64,000 bases of DNA from Bradyrhizobium sp. ORS 278 (GCF_000026145.1 NC_009445.1:3906001-3970000), one strand, 5' to 3'. Shown: positions 36,252 through 45,604, counted from the first letter of the stretch. Program-made: numbers and translations. The notes: generated by a model from the sequence alone, not told the origin.

Positions 36252-36362
36252 TTATAGAAGTTGCCAGCCGAAATGCAGAGCAAGGCTTGCGATCAGGAAC
36301 ACCGCGACGATCGCAACGACGCTGACCCAATCGGTCTCCTCGCGAGATTGCCGGTTTTGCAT
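36252..36362 (-). CDS. 36-residue single-helix membrane peptide
   Basis: On the minus strand an ATG at 36362 with GGAG eight bases upstream opens a 36-residue frame: a charged N-terminus (MQNRQSREETDWVS), one clear membrane helix (VVAIVAVFLIASLALHF) and GWQLL before TAA. The charge pattern and helix are typical of real small membrane proteins, and the frame is embedded in non-coding sequence, not a shadow of another gene. It converges on mfd and follows no obvious partner. Function unknown. Confidence 0.55.
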   Translation of the reverse strand: MQNRQSREETDWVSVVAIVAVFLIASLALHFGWQLL

Positions 36363-36444
36363 GACGCATGCTCCGCTTCGTGAGAAGCCCTCAGTCGACT
36401 TGGAAGCTCAGCAGACGACTGAGGCAAATGCGCGGCCGCGCCTC

Positions 36445-37845
36445 TCAACGTGTCCCGCGCAGCGGCGCAAGTCCGGGCTGGGCATTGACGAAGAACACGG
36501 CGCTCGATGATGGGCTCGTCTTGTGCGTGTCGCCCTCGAACCGCATGACATAAGCTCCGGGCTGGCGCGGGGCGGTCCAACGCGCCGGGATGTGCGTGAT
36601 CTCAGGTCCCTGATAGTCCAGCGGCAGCGCCGCGCCATAGGCAACGAGAGCCGCCTTGGCGGCACCGCTTCGCGCGCCCGGACGGGGCGCCGCGCTGACG
36701 GTCAGCTGCCCCTTGATGGTGGTGGTTGGCGTGTCCGGGATGATCAGCATCTGCATGGACTCGCCGGGTGCAAAGCTGTGCTTGTGAAGATTGATCGTGA
36801 TGCCCGGCTCGGCCATCAGGAACGCCCGCATGCGCGACAGGCCGAAGATCTCGTCCAGCGCATCCGACAGCTGCACTGTGCCGAGAATTCCGACATGGCT
36901 GCCCGGAATCGAATATTTTCCGGAATAGCTGCCGGCAAGGGCGCTGTAGACAGGCACCGTACCGTCGCCGTCGACTGTGATGTTCTCGACAAACTCGGTG
37001 CCACGATAGAGATAAGCATTGGAGGTGCTGAGGCCCGTGCCGGCGATGAGATAGTATGTGACATGGGCCGGCCGCTGCGTGATGTCGAGTTGCTGCCATG
37101 AGGTCGCTGCCGCCAGCGCACTCGAGGCCGTCAGCTCGTATTTGCCGGCCACGGCAGGGTCGTACACGTCCTGCTCCGGAGGCGTGATGCTGGTGTCGAG
37201 CAGGACATCCGTCTCGGGCATCGGAAAGCACTGGAAGCAGGCCGGGTATCTCGGATCGTTGGCGACGGTTCGCAAATCGTCTCGGCTCATGCCGAGCGAG
37301 CCGGCTTCGCAACCCAGCGCCTGTCCCAGAGCGGTCGCAGCGCCCAGATGCGGTCCGCAGAGGCAGATCAGACGCGTGATCTTTCCGAACCACGGCTCGT
37401 TCCGGTATCTCCGGCTTTCGAGCATCAGCCGAGCCACCAGATTGCCCATGGAATGGCAGACCAGCGTGATCGTCGTCGCCCCATCGTGAACGGCCTGCGC
37501 GATACGCCGGGCCAGCATCTCGGACGAGGCGACGAACGGCGCGTTCGCCTGCCACAGATCCACACGCCAGTCATAGTAGAAGTCGATGCGGCTGGCCGCC
37601 GGGGAGAGCCGCGCTGCGATCTCATCCAGCTTGGTCATGATCGGGCGATAGACCGGATAAGTGTAGCCGTCGAACACCGGAAGCTCGGCCCAAATCCCGG
37701 TCGCCGTCGCGCTCGGATCGCGCAGCTCGCCGATCCGGTGATAGCCCTCCCAGACGATTTCGTCGATCGTTGGCGGCCATACCTGGGTCTCACCGATGCT
37801 GAGGCACGAGCCCGTGATGCCGGGGACCAGAATGATCGTCTCCAT
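36445..37845 (-). CDS. LCAT-like alpha/beta hydrolase (lipase/acyltransferase)
   Basis: The 466-residue protein starts IILVPGITGSCLS, the oxyanion-hole region of lecithin:cholesterol-acyltransferase-like hydrolases. The nucleophile elbow is CHSMG (Ser near residue 139). A later DGDGTVPVYSAL gives the Asp and PGSHVGILG the His, so a full Ser-Asp-His triad is present. No signal peptide is seen, so it may be cytoplasmic or use another route. The C-terminal 100 residues look like a beta-rich extra domain. Start: ATG with GGGAGAG upstream. The substrate could be a phospholipid or other ester; this is inference. Confidence 0.82.
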   Translation of the reverse strand: METIILVPGITGSCLSIGETQVWPPTIDEIVWEGYHRIGELRDPSATATGIWAELPVFDGYTYPVYRPIMTKLDEIAARLSPAASRIDFYYDWRVDLWQANAPFVASSEMLARRIAQAVHDGATTITLVCHSMGNLVARLMLESRRYRNEPWFGKITRLICLCGPHLGAATALGQALGCEAGSLGMSRDDLRTVANDPRYPACFQCFPMPETDVLLDTSITPPEQDVYDPAVAGKYELTASSALAAATSWQQLDITQRPAHVTYYLIAGTGLSTSNAYLYRGTEFVENITVDGDGTVPVYSALAGSYSGKYSIPGSHVGILGTVQLSDALDEIFGLSRMRAFLMAEPGITINLHKHSFAPGESMQMLIIPDTPTTTIKGQLTVSAAPRPGARSGAAKAALVAYGAALPLDYQGPEITHIPARWTAPRQPGAYVMRFEGDTHKTSPSSSAVFFVNAQPGLAPLRGTR

Positions 37846-38157
37846 CGATCTCTCCCTGGTGCTTCGACCGACCGCGTAGTCCTGTCGACGGCCGGTCCCT
37901 CACTGCCAGAGAGAGGCTATGTGTATTCAACGAGAAAAACAATCTGAAATTGTGTGTCTTTTGTTGATCATCAGCAGGGGCTCGCGGCAAGATCGCAGGC
38001 GCGCTCGAGGCCGGCTGCCGAACTGATGCTGATCGTCGAGCCCGATGATGAGCCTCGAACCGGTGGGCACGGCGCAAACTGATAGCTTGTATGTGACGAG
38101 GCTTTGTATGCGGTTCGACGTCGGCGATCTGAATGGGGCGCGGGCTGATCTTGATTG

Positions 38158-38232
38158 CGTCATTGCGAGCGTGGCGAATCTATCCAAGGCGTCGGTGGGA
38201 CTCTGGATTGCTTCGCTGCGCTCGCAATGACG
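38158..38232. repeat. Inverted repeat element with CGTCATTGCGAGCG ends
   Basis: A perfect 14-bp inverted repeat bounds a 75-base element (38158-38171 and 38219-38232) containing GGATTGCTTCGC. Elements with these ends are scattered between genes in many alphaproteobacteria and often create false ORFs reading HCERSEAIQ. It lies in the 409-base gene-free stretch 37846-38254, whose other part (about 37915-37970) is AT-rich and holds no gene that I can see. Confidence 0.75.
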
Positions 38233-38254
38233 TAGGACTAGCTGTGCCTCGATC

Positions 38255-39487
38255 TCACGACGCCGCGCGTTGCGCCTCGCCGTAGACGCGGGCCAGCAGC
38301 GTCCGCGCCGTGTCATTCGGCTGCAGTGCCGCCACGGTGATCGAGGGCTCGCTGCGCGTGTCGCGCTTGCCGTGAGAGGTGTGGCGCATCACGCTGGAGA
38401 GGCGGCGGGCGATGGCGTGGGCGGAGCGGAGGTCGGTTTCGGCGAACACGACCACGACGGAGCCGTTGTCCTCGTGAGTGCCGAAATCCATCCGCCGCAT
38501 CAGGCGGCTGATGATGCGGGCGCCGTCATATTGTGCGCGCGGATTGACCGGGTCGAAGGCGAAGCGGGCGACCGCGAGGCTGCCGCCGCTCTTCTGAGTC
38601 TGGCTGACGGCGGTGGCGAAATCGCGCGCAAAGGCGCTCCTGGTGAGAAGCCCCGTCAAGGGATCGAGCATGCCGCCGGCTTCGATCGCGCGCAGCGTGC
38701 GATTGAGCCGGGTCTCGAAGGCGTGCTGGCGGATCAGCGGCAGCGCATGCGCCGCGATGCGCTGCGGATCGCCGGCGATGATCTCGAGATTGGCGAGCTC
38801 CTGGAACGGCGCCGGCTGGTTCGCGGTGACGACGACGCCGAGATTGCGGAAGCGGGTGTCCTCGGCGAGCACGGCGAGGAACGCATCGACCACCCGCGGC
38901 GAAAAACCTTCGCCGAGCACGATGCCGTCGATGTCGCGGCTCGACAGATGTTTTGCCGCCGCCTCGATTCTGAGCGCGCCGACCACGGCCATGCGCTCGC
39001 CGAGCGCAACGGAGAGTCCGGGCATCGAGGCACCGCGGCCGAGCAGCAGGACGGTGGCGTCGTTCAGTGGATCGGTGTCGGGCAGCACGGCGTCCGGCGT
39101 CTTCTTCTCATCGAGACGGCGCAGAACGGTCGTATGCAGCGTGCGGACGCGCAGCGCGGCGCGCAGCCGCGCCAGCAGCCGCTCATGATTGTCGCTGCCG
39201 TGCAGGGGAATGGCGTTGTCGGGCAGAGCGGCGTCGCCAGGCGCGATCGCGATCATCGGGATGTAGGGCTTGCGTGCGCCGACATGACGCGACAGCGCGG
39301 CGATATCGGAGGCGTCGGCGCCGTCCATCACGGCGAGCACGGCGGCCGGTTGAACCCGGGATATCGCACTGGCCGCATCGGCCCAGCGCGCTTCCGTGGT
39401 CGGGAGAATTTGCGCTGCCGCGAGGGCCGCTGTCAGCGAAGGCCGCGTGGACGGAGAGACGATGAGAAGCGGGCCTTGTTGGGACAT
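38255..39487 (-). CDS. GGDEF-family protein lacking the GGDEF motif, with receiver-like N-terminus
   Basis: The 410-residue protein has an N-terminal half that reads like two receiver-type domains (alternating hydrophobic strands, RVQPAAVLAVMDGAD and RDIDGIVLGEGFSP), as in PleD. The C-terminal domain has the GGDEF-domain entry DPLTGLLTRSAFARDF. At the active-site loop, where GGDEF should stand, it reads EDNGSVVVVFAETD. The catalytic signature is therefore lost and cyclic-di-GMP synthesis is unlikely. It may act as a non-enzymatic receptor or partner; that is inference. It stands alone between a repeat element and a ligase-like gene. Confidence 0.75.
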   Translation of the reverse strand: MSQQGPLLIVSPSTRPSLTAALAAAQILPTTEARWADAASAISRVQPAAVLAVMDGADASDIAALSRHVGARKPYIPMIAIAPGDAALPDNAIPLHGSDNHERLLARLRAALRVRTLHTTVLRRLDEKKTPDAVLPDTDPLNDATVLLLGRGASMPGLSVALGERMAVVGALRIEAAAKHLSSRDIDGIVLGEGFSPRVVDAFLAVLAEDTRFRNLGVVVTANQPAPFQELANLEIIAGDPQRIAAHALPLIRQHAFETRLNRTLRAIEAGGMLDPLTGLLTRSAFARDFATAVSQTQKSGGSLAVARFAFDPVNPRAQYDGARIISRLMRRMDFGTHEDNGSVVVVFAETDLRSAHAIARRLSSVMRHTSHGKRDTRSEPSITVAALQPNDTARTLLARVYGEAQRAAS

Positions 39488-39600
39488 CCAGGGAACTCAG
39501 GATACGCTGACGATACTGTCGCGATCCTAGGTCGCTCCCGTTAACGCGCCGTCAACACTGTTCCGAACACGCACGCACCGCATTCGCCCGGACGGCAGCT

Positions 39601-41109
39601 TCAGCCGCCTGAGCCGGCGCGGTCGCGGAAGGCCTCGACCATCAGCGGATTGAGTCCGAGCTCGGCCAACGCCTCGCGCGCGCGGGCATTGTCCATTGCG
39701 CGGCCCGCAAGCCGATGGCCGCTCAGACGGTCGGGCAGGGCCGTCAGCAGCGCGCCCTGGCCGAGGCGCCGCGACCATTCGTGCAGGTCTTGTGCAAGGA
39801 AGCGGTAGCCGCCCACGGCCATCACGCCGGCCGGCGGCGCGGTGATCGAGATCGTGTCGTGGACGCGGTCGAGCCGCACGGCGTATTCGGTGTCGACGAA
39901 ATCACGCGGCGGCGCCGGCATCAGCGAGTCGCTCGGAGGCGGCGGCGGCGCATAGGCGGCCACCACGACCATCGGTCCACGCAGGCCGAGCGTCCCCTTG
40001 GGCGTCACCAGGATCTCGCCGGCGATCGACGATCCCGGCTGCTCGCGCGGGGCACCCTGGCGACCCGGCTTGACCGGACCGGGACTGCCGTCAGCCGAGG
40101 TCCGGCGGATGGCGAACAGTCCGGCCTCGCCGAACAGATAGACGTCGGTCAGCTCGATCGCGTGGGTCTTCCAGGCCGGGCTCGAGGCGACCTGCTCGGG
40201 CGCGCGCCACATGCCGAGCACATAGCGCAGGCTGGGCAGGCGGGCCGCGAGCTCGCCTTCGTCGAGACGGAACGCGAGCTGCGCCGGCACGATCAGGGTA
40301 TCGCAGCCGAGCTGCGCGAGCTGCTGCTCCAGGGCGTCGGCATCGAACGGATGATGCAGCGCGAGGCTGCCGCCCGACAGCAGCCAGGTGACGACGGAGG
40401 CGGCGAGCCCGGCGAAGGACGACGGCAGGAACGCCGACATCATATTCACGCCCTGCGGCAGATCGCTTTCGAGCGAGACCGCGAGCCCGCCGGCGATCAG
40501 GCTGAGATGCGTCCGTGGCACCGCGCGAAAACCATCGGCCGTGACGTCGAACGACACGATCGCTGCCTTGCGACCGTCCGGCATGATCCCGCGCGTCGAG
40601 CGGGAGGGCTTTGCGATCGACTGGTCGAGCGAATACATGCCCTCGGGCAGATCGCTGCCGAAACCGCAGACGTGCCGGATCGAGAACGCCTCCGCGGCGG
40701 CGTTCATCGCGAGATCCGCGTGGATGACGCCGTCGATCTTGGACATGGTCACGATCGCGCGCGCGCTGGTGCGGTTGAGCGCCGCGACCAGCTCGGACTG
40801 ACGCCACAGCAACGGGAACACAGCGACGACGAGGCCGGCGCGGTGCGCGGCGAGCACCGTCAGCACAAACTCGATCGTGTTGGGCAGTTGCACGGCGATC
40901 ACCGAATGCGCGGGCAGTCCGGCGTCAATGAAATGCGCTGCCAGCGCCGAGATCACGCGATCGGCTTCGGAGTAGGTGAGCCGCATCGGGGGACGCCCGG
41001 TGACGCGCTGCTTGTTGCTCGGATCGACGAGGGCGACGGCATCCGGCTTGCGCGCCAGGATGCGTTGAAACAACGCGTCGAGCGTCGGCGACGTATTGGC
41101 CTGATTCAC
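39601..41109 (-). CDS. Adenylate-forming enzyme homologue with degenerate active site
   Basis: I use the GTG at 41109 (a TTG at 41145 is also possible), giving 502 residues. The N-terminal half follows acyl-CoA ligases: LTYSEADRVISALAAHFIDAGL, then VIAVQLPNTIEFVLTVLAAHRAGLV. But the P-loop position (normally YTSGTTGxPKG) reads SFDVTADGFRAVPRTH, and the C-terminal domain has no PRxxxGK catalytic lysine and no clear GD motif. The fold is probably kept while adenylation is lost. It may be a pseudoenzyme with a binding or scaffolding role. It is 50 bases downstream of the peptide-binding-protein gene on the same strand. Confidence 0.7.
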   Translation of the reverse strand: MNQANTSPTLDALFQRILARKPDAVALVDPSNKQRVTGRPPMRLTYSEADRVISALAAHFIDAGLPAHSVIAVQLPNTIEFVLTVLAAHRAGLVVAVFPLLWRQSELVAALNRTSARAIVTMSKIDGVIHADLAMNAAAEAFSIRHVCGFGSDLPEGMYSLDQSIAKPSRSTRGIMPDGRKAAIVSFDVTADGFRAVPRTHLSLIAGGLAVSLESDLPQGVNMMSAFLPSSFAGLAASVVTWLLSGGSLALHHPFDADALEQQLAQLGCDTLIVPAQLAFRLDEGELAARLPSLRYVLGMWRAPEQVASSPAWKTHAIELTDVYLFGEAGLFAIRRTSADGSPGPVKPGRQGAPREQPGSSIAGEILVTPKGTLGLRGPMVVVAAYAPPPPPSDSLMPAPPRDFVDTEYAVRLDRVHDTISITAPPAGVMAVGGYRFLAQDLHEWSRRLGQGALLTALPDRLSGHRLAGRAMDNARAREALAELGLNPLMVEAFRDRAGSGG

Positions 41110-41158
41110 CTTCTGCCCCGTACTTTCACGGATCCGGCCGACCAACTGCCCCGGTTGG

Positions 41159-43024
41159 TCATTTCGATGCCGGCTCCGGCCGCTGCCACCAGCTCTCCGG
41201 GAGCGCTCCCGTCAAAGCTGTTCTCTTGGGCCGTTCTATACGATTCCACCGAGCGATCCATTCCTCGGCGGCATTGAGCACTGGAATAGCGTAGAACCCC
41301 GCCATCAGGGTACGGTCCAATGCGCGAACGGTCGAGATAAATTCCGGCCTGTCGCGGGCCCGCAACAGCGCGGCGATCATGGCATCGATCGCCGGATCCT
41401 TGGCGCCCATGTAGTTCCGCGTTCCGGTCCGGTCTGCCGCCTCGCTGCCCCAGTAGAACGCCTGCTCGTTGCCCGGCGACAGCGACTGGTCCCAGCGGTT
41501 CTGGATCATGTCGAACTCGAAGGAGAGCCGGCGCTGGTCGAACTGCACGGGATCGACCACACGGATCGATGCGGTGATACCGGCCCGCTTGAGGCTGCCG
41601 GCATAGGCGAGGGCGATGCGCTCCTGGTCGCGCGTCGTCACGAGAATCTCGAATGCCAAGGGCGCCTGCGTCGCCCGGTGCCGCAACACGGTGCCTTCGA
41701 GGCCGTAACCGGCGTCGGCAAGCAGATCGAGGGCGGCCTTGAGCGTGGCACGATCGCGCCCCGAGCCATCCGTGACGGGGAGGCGATAGCTGCCGTCCAT
41801 GATGTCGGTCGGAATCTGCGCTGCGAATGGCTTCAGCAGCTCGCGCTCGGTGGCGTCGGCCGCGCGGCCATAGGCCGACAGCTCGGAGCCCGCGAAATAG
41901 CCGCCGCTGCGGCGGTACAGCCCGAAGAAGTAGTTGCGGTTGATCCATTCGAAGTCGAACAACAAGGTCAACGCACGGCGCACCCTGATGTCGGCGAATA
42001 CCGGACGGCGGGTGTTGAACACCAGGAACTGCGACGGCTGCGGCATCCCCGAGGTGGAGCTGTCGCGGATGACCTCGCCATTGCGCGCAGCCGGGAAGTC
42101 GTAGCCGTCGTGCCAGCGCAGCGGCTCGGTCTCGACGCGGAAATCGTACAGGCCGCGCTTGAACGCCTCGAACTGGCCGTTGGATTCGCGGTAATAATCG
42201 AGCCGCACCTCGTCGAAGTTCCACAGCCCGCGGTTGACCGGGAGATCGCGGCCCCAATAGTCGGGATTGCGGGTCAAGGTGACGCTGGAGCCCGGCTGCA
42301 CCGCGCTGACGCGATATGGGCCGGAACCGAGCGGCGCGGTCATCGTCGTATTCTCGAAGCTCGCAACGTCAGTGGCGTGCTTCGGCAGGATCGGCATCAG
42401 CCCGAGAATCAGCGGCAGCTCGCGATCCCCGGTGCCGCCGAAGTCGAACCGGATCGTCAGGGGATCGAGCACATCGGCCTTCGCGACCTTGCCGTAGAAT
42501 TGCCGGTGGTTGGGACGGCCATGATCGCGCAGCAGCGCGAAGGAGAACGCCACGTCATCGGCCACGACCTGCGTGCCATCGGAGAAGCGGGCGCGGGGGT
42601 CGAGGTGGAACGTGACATAGGTCCTGCGGTCATCCGTCTCGACGCTGCGGGCGAGCAGGCCATAGAGCGTGAACGCCTCGTCATTGCCGCGGGTGAGCAG
42701 GCTCTCTACCACATGGCTACGGATCTGCTGCACCGCAACGCCGCGGACGATGAACGGATTCAGGCTGTCGAAGGTGCCGAGAAGCCCCCAGACGAGCCGG
42801 CCGCCCTTGGGAGCATCCGGATTCACATAGGGCATGTGATCGAAGCCGGCCGGCATGGCCGGCGCGCCGTGCATGGCGATTGCCGCAGTTTCGGCGGCGT
42901 TTGCGCCGCAACTGTAGACTGGCTGCAACAGCGCCAGAATCGCGCCGGCCAGCGCCGCGCCGGCGCCCGACATGCGCTGCAGCTTCAGGATCAAGGCGCA
43001 AGCAATTGATTCGAAACGGGCCAC
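41159..43024 (-). CDS. ABC transporter substrate-binding protein, family 5 (oligopeptide type)
   Basis: The 621-residue protein starts at a GTG, with a signal-type hydrophobic stretch (AALAGAILALLQPVYSCGANAAE). The mature part matches the YejA/OppA family: FDHMPYVNPDAPKGGRLVWGLLGTFDSLNPF, and the domain text FHLDPRARFSDGTQVVADDVAFSFALL. Such proteins capture peptides or similar solutes in the periplasm for an ABC importer. No permease or ATPase genes are adjacent, so it is an orphan here. The next gene on the strand, the degenerate ligase, begins 50 bases downstream and may be co-transcribed. Confidence 0.88.
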   Translation of the reverse strand: MARFESIACALILKLQRMSGAGAALAGAILALLQPVYSCGANAAETAAIAMHGAPAMPAGFDHMPYVNPDAPKGGRLVWGLLGTFDSLNPFIVRGVAVQQIRSHVVESLLTRGNDEAFTLYGLLARSVETDDRRTYVTFHLDPRARFSDGTQVVADDVAFSFALLRDHGRPNHRQFYGKVAKADVLDPLTIRFDFGGTGDRELPLILGLMPILPKHATDVASFENTTMTAPLGSGPYRVSAVQPGSSVTLTRNPDYWGRDLPVNRGLWNFDEVRLDYYRESNGQFEAFKRGLYDFRVETEPLRWHDGYDFPAARNGEVIRDSSTSGMPQPSQFLVFNTRRPVFADIRVRRALTLLFDFEWINRNYFFGLYRRSGGYFAGSELSAYGRAADATERELLKPFAAQIPTDIMDGSYRLPVTDGSGRDRATLKAALDLLADAGYGLEGTVLRHRATQAPLAFEILVTTRDQERIALAYAGSLKRAGITASIRVVDPVQFDQRRLSFEFDMIQNRWDQSLSPGNEQAFYWGSEAADRTGTRNYMGAKDPAIDAMIAALLRARDRPEFISTVRALDRTLMAGFYAIPVLNAAEEWIARWNRIERPKRTALTGALPESWWQRPEPASK

Positions 43025-43245
43025 GAAGGGCTTTTACCACAGCGCCGCGCGCGCTAAACGGCGTCTCCGAGATGGCGTCGCGGCATTGATCTTTCCGTGT
43101 ACCACGTTATGAAAGCGGTCAATTGAGCAGCGCGGCAACGCCTGTCACTTATCCGCCTCATTTCCTGAGGAGACAGCCGCTTCAACGGCTTGGTGTGGCG
43201 CCTTTGGCGGTCTCGGGCGCTGCCGTTCAGAAAGGGTTTTCCGCA

Positions 43246-44028
43246 ATGAATTTCCGTGACTTGGCCTCGTCGGTTGGGCCGCGTGGGCGGCTCGTCGCCC
43301 TGCTGGCAGTCACCGCGCTGGCCGTTTCGTTCGCCTCGGAGGTGCAGGCGCAGGCCCAGCCGCCCGCGGCACCCAAGGCGAAGGCTCCGGCTCCGGCCGC
43401 TCCCAAGGCTCCCGCTCCGGCCGCGCAGGCGCCGGCCGCTCCTCCCGCCGCCGGCCAGCCTCAGCAGCAGGCGCAGCAGCAGGAAATGCCGCAGCTGATC
43501 TATGCGCCCTGGACCAAGTTCTGCCTCAAGGGCCAGGACGCCAATGCCAAGCAGGTCTGCTTCATCGGCAAGGACGGGCGTATCGAATCCGGTCAGCCTG
43601 TGGTTGCAGCCGTCATCATCGAGCCGGAAGGCGAGCCGAAGAAGATCCTGCGCGTGACCCTGCCGCTCGGCATGCAGCTGCAGCCCGGCACCCGTATCGT
43701 GGTCGACAGCAACCAGGCGCTGCAGAGCCCCTATGTGATCTGCTTCCAGAACGGTTGCATGTCCGACTACGAAGCGACCGCGGACTTCCTCGGCAGCCTC
43801 AAGAAGGGCCAGACCCTCTACGTGCAGGCGATCAACTCCAACGGCACCGCGCTGACCCTGCCGCTGCCGCTGCAGGAAGGCAACAGCAGCTTCGCCAAGG
43901 CCTATGACGGCCCGCCGACCGATCCGAAGGAGTTCGAGAAGACCCAGCAGAAGCTGCAGGAAGAGCTGCAGAAGCGCGCCGAGGAGCAGCGCAAGAAGCT
44001 GGAGCAGACGCAGCCTCCGGCGAAGTAG
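43246..44028 (+). CDS. Invasion-associated locus B (IalB) family protein
   Basis: The ATG at 43246, preceded by AAAGGG, gives 260 residues: a signal peptide (cleavage near VQAQA), an Ala/Pro-rich linker of about 45 residues, and an IalB domain (about 80-220) with YAPWTKFC and three more Cys (QVCFIG, YVICFQNGC) that probably form two disulfides. A coiled, Gln/Glu/Lys-rich tail ends it (EEQRKKLEQ). IalB was first described in Bartonella as affecting erythrocyte invasion. In environmental rhizobia the family is widespread and its role is unknown. A strong terminator follows. Confidence 0.88.
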   Translation: MNFRDLASSVGPRGRLVALLAVTALAVSFASEVQAQAQPPAAPKAKAPAPAAPKAPAPAAQAPAAPPAAGQPQQQAQQQEMPQLIYAPWTKFCLKGQDANAKQVCFIGKDGRIESGQPVVAAVIIEPEGEPKKILRVTLPLGMQLQPGTRIVVDSNQALQSPYVICFQNGCMSDYEATADFLGSLKKGQTLYVQAINSNGTALTLPLPLQEGNSSFAKAYDGPPTDPKEFEKTQQKLQEELQKRAEEQRKKLEQTQPPAK

Positions 44029-44063
44029 TAACGCCGCCAGGGTTCGATGCATCGACACGCAAA

Positions 44064-44090
44064 AGGCGCTCCGGTCGGAGCGCCTTTTTT
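44064..44090 (+). terminator. Terminator after the IalB-family gene
   Basis: A perfect 10-bp stem (AGGCGCTCCG / CGGAGCGCCT, 44064-44085) with a GT turn is followed by a six-base T-run. It ends 62 bases past the stop codon. Confidence 0.92.
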
Positions 44091-44191
44091 ATTCAGGTCA
44101 GGATTTGTTGGTGAACACCGCGCGCGAGGCGCCTCACCTTGCCTCGGGCCAAGTTGCGGCCGAACGCCGGTGGTGCTCAGTTTCGCCGCGA

Positions 44192-44524
44192 TCAGTTCAA
44201 CAGCGGATTGCGGGGACGATAGCCGCCGGACTTGTCCTTGATGAAGATCTCGGCCACCTGAGAGTGCCGAATGGGCTCGCCCGACTCGTCCGGAACGAGG
44301 TTCTGCTCGGACACATAGGCGACGTATTCGGATTCCGCGTTCTCGGCCAGCAGATGGTAGAACGGCTGGTCCTTATGCGGACGAACCTCCTCGGGGATGG
44401 AGAGCCACCATTCCTCGGTGTTGTTGAACTCAGGGTCGATGTCGAAGATCACGCCCCGGAACGAGAACACTCGGTGCCGGACGATCTGGCCGATCTGAAA
44501 CTTGGCAGTTCGCGCTTTGATCAT
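44192..44524 (-). CDS. hspQ: Heat shock protein HspQ
   Basis: HspQ (YccV) binds hemimethylated DNA and acts as a specificity factor for Lon in enterobacteria. The 110-residue product contains the family core: FQIGQIVRHRVFSFRGVIFDIDPEF, then PFYHLLAE and YVSEQNL. The length fits. It is transcribed towards the IalB terminator and is divergent from the AEC transporter gene. The function here is inferred from the family. Confidence 0.93.
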   Translation of the reverse strand: MIKARTAKFQIGQIVRHRVFSFRGVIFDIDPEFNNTEEWWLSIPEEVRPHKDQPFYHLLAENAESEYVAYVSEQNLVPDESGEPIRHSQVAEIFIKDKSGGYRPRNPLLN

Positions 44525-44643
44525 TCTAGTCGAATAGACCAGGATTGAGGCCGATGCTAGTGCCCGGGCGGCGGATTTAATCTGGACACCGCCTGATTCG
44601 CGCCCCGCATTCCAAGGCCCCCGACGGGCCTCCGCAAAGACCC

Positions 44644-45597
44644 ATGTTCGACATTCTCAATCTCGCCCTGCCGTATTTCGGCGTCGTTTTCATAGGGTTC
44701 GCCTGCGGTAAATGGAAGGGGCTGCCGGAGTCCGGACTGTCCTGGATGAACTTCTTCCTGCTCTACGTGTCGCTGCCTGCCTTGATGTTCAACCTCATCG
44801 CACGCACGCCATTCGCGGAACTGAGCAACCCTCCCTTCCTGGTTGCAACGACGCTTGCGACCATGCTCACCTTCACGCTGGCGCTGGTGCTGGGCAAGCT
44901 GATCGGCCGGCTGTCGCTGCGCGAGGCGACGATGGCCGGGCTCGCCGGCGGCTACGGCAATATCGGCTATATGGGGCCGGGGCTGGCGCTCGCCGTGCTC
45001 GGGCCGAAGGCCGCCGCGCCCACAGCGCTGATCTTCTGCTGCGACAGCATCTTCCTGTTCTCGATCGTGCCGCTGCTGGTGGAGCTCACCGAACGCGACC
45101 ATGCCTCGTTGGGGCATGCCGTGCGCACCGTGCTGCAGCAGATCCTGCGGAACCCGCTGATCATGGCGACCGCGGCGGGCATCCTCGCGGCGGCATTGCA
45201 GCTGCATCCGCCGACCGTGATCGATCGCACCCTGCAGTTCCTGCAGAACGCCGCGGCGCCGACGGCGCTGTTCGCGCTGGGCGTGACGGTGGCGCTTCGC
45301 CCGTTCGAGCGGCTGCCTTGGGAGGTGCCGGTGCTCACGGTCGTGAAGCTCGTGATTCACCCGCTGGTATCGTTGGCCCTGATGCTGCTGTTCGGGCCGT
45401 TCGCGCAGCCCTGGGCCGCGACCGCGGTGCTGATGGCGGCGCTGCCGCCCGCGCTCAACGTGTTCGTGATCGCGCGCCAGCACGACAGCTGGATCGAGCC
45501 GGCGTCATCGGCAGTGCTGATCGGCACCTTCGCTTCCGTCCTGACACTCACGACGGCGATGTGGCTGATCCAGAGCGGCCGGCTGGCGTTCCCGTAG
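44644..45597 (+). CDS. AEC-family transporter
   Basis: The 317-residue protein has about ten hydrophobic helices in two similar halves, as in the auxin-efflux-carrier (AEC) family. Family features are the start FDILNLALPYFGVVFIGFACG and the Asn-Gly-containing segment GGYGNIGYMGPGL in helix four or five. AEC members carry malonate, malate or other small acids; which one applies here is unknown. It converges on the monooxygenase gene with a gap of only seven bases. Confidence 0.88.
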   Translation: MFDILNLALPYFGVVFIGFACGKWKGLPESGLSWMNFFLLYVSLPALMFNLIARTPFAELSNPPFLVATTLATMLTFTLALVLGKLIGRLSLREATMAGLAGGYGNIGYMGPGLALAVLGPKAAAPTALIFCCDSIFLFSIVPLLVELTERDHASLGHAVRTVLQQILRNPLIMATAAGILAAALQLHPPTVIDRTLQFLQNAAAPTALFALGVTVALRPFERLPWEVPVLTVVKLVIHPLVSLALMLLFGPFAQPWAATAVLMAALPPALNVFVIARQHDSWIEPASSAVLIGTFASVLTLTTAMWLIQSGRLAFP

Positions 45598-45604
45598 TCC
45601 GCTC

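Noticed and set aside
37927..38316. Minus-strand frame containing HCERSEAIQ...RFATLAMT
   Set aside because: That phrase is the translation of the dispersed inverted repeat, a known source of false genes.
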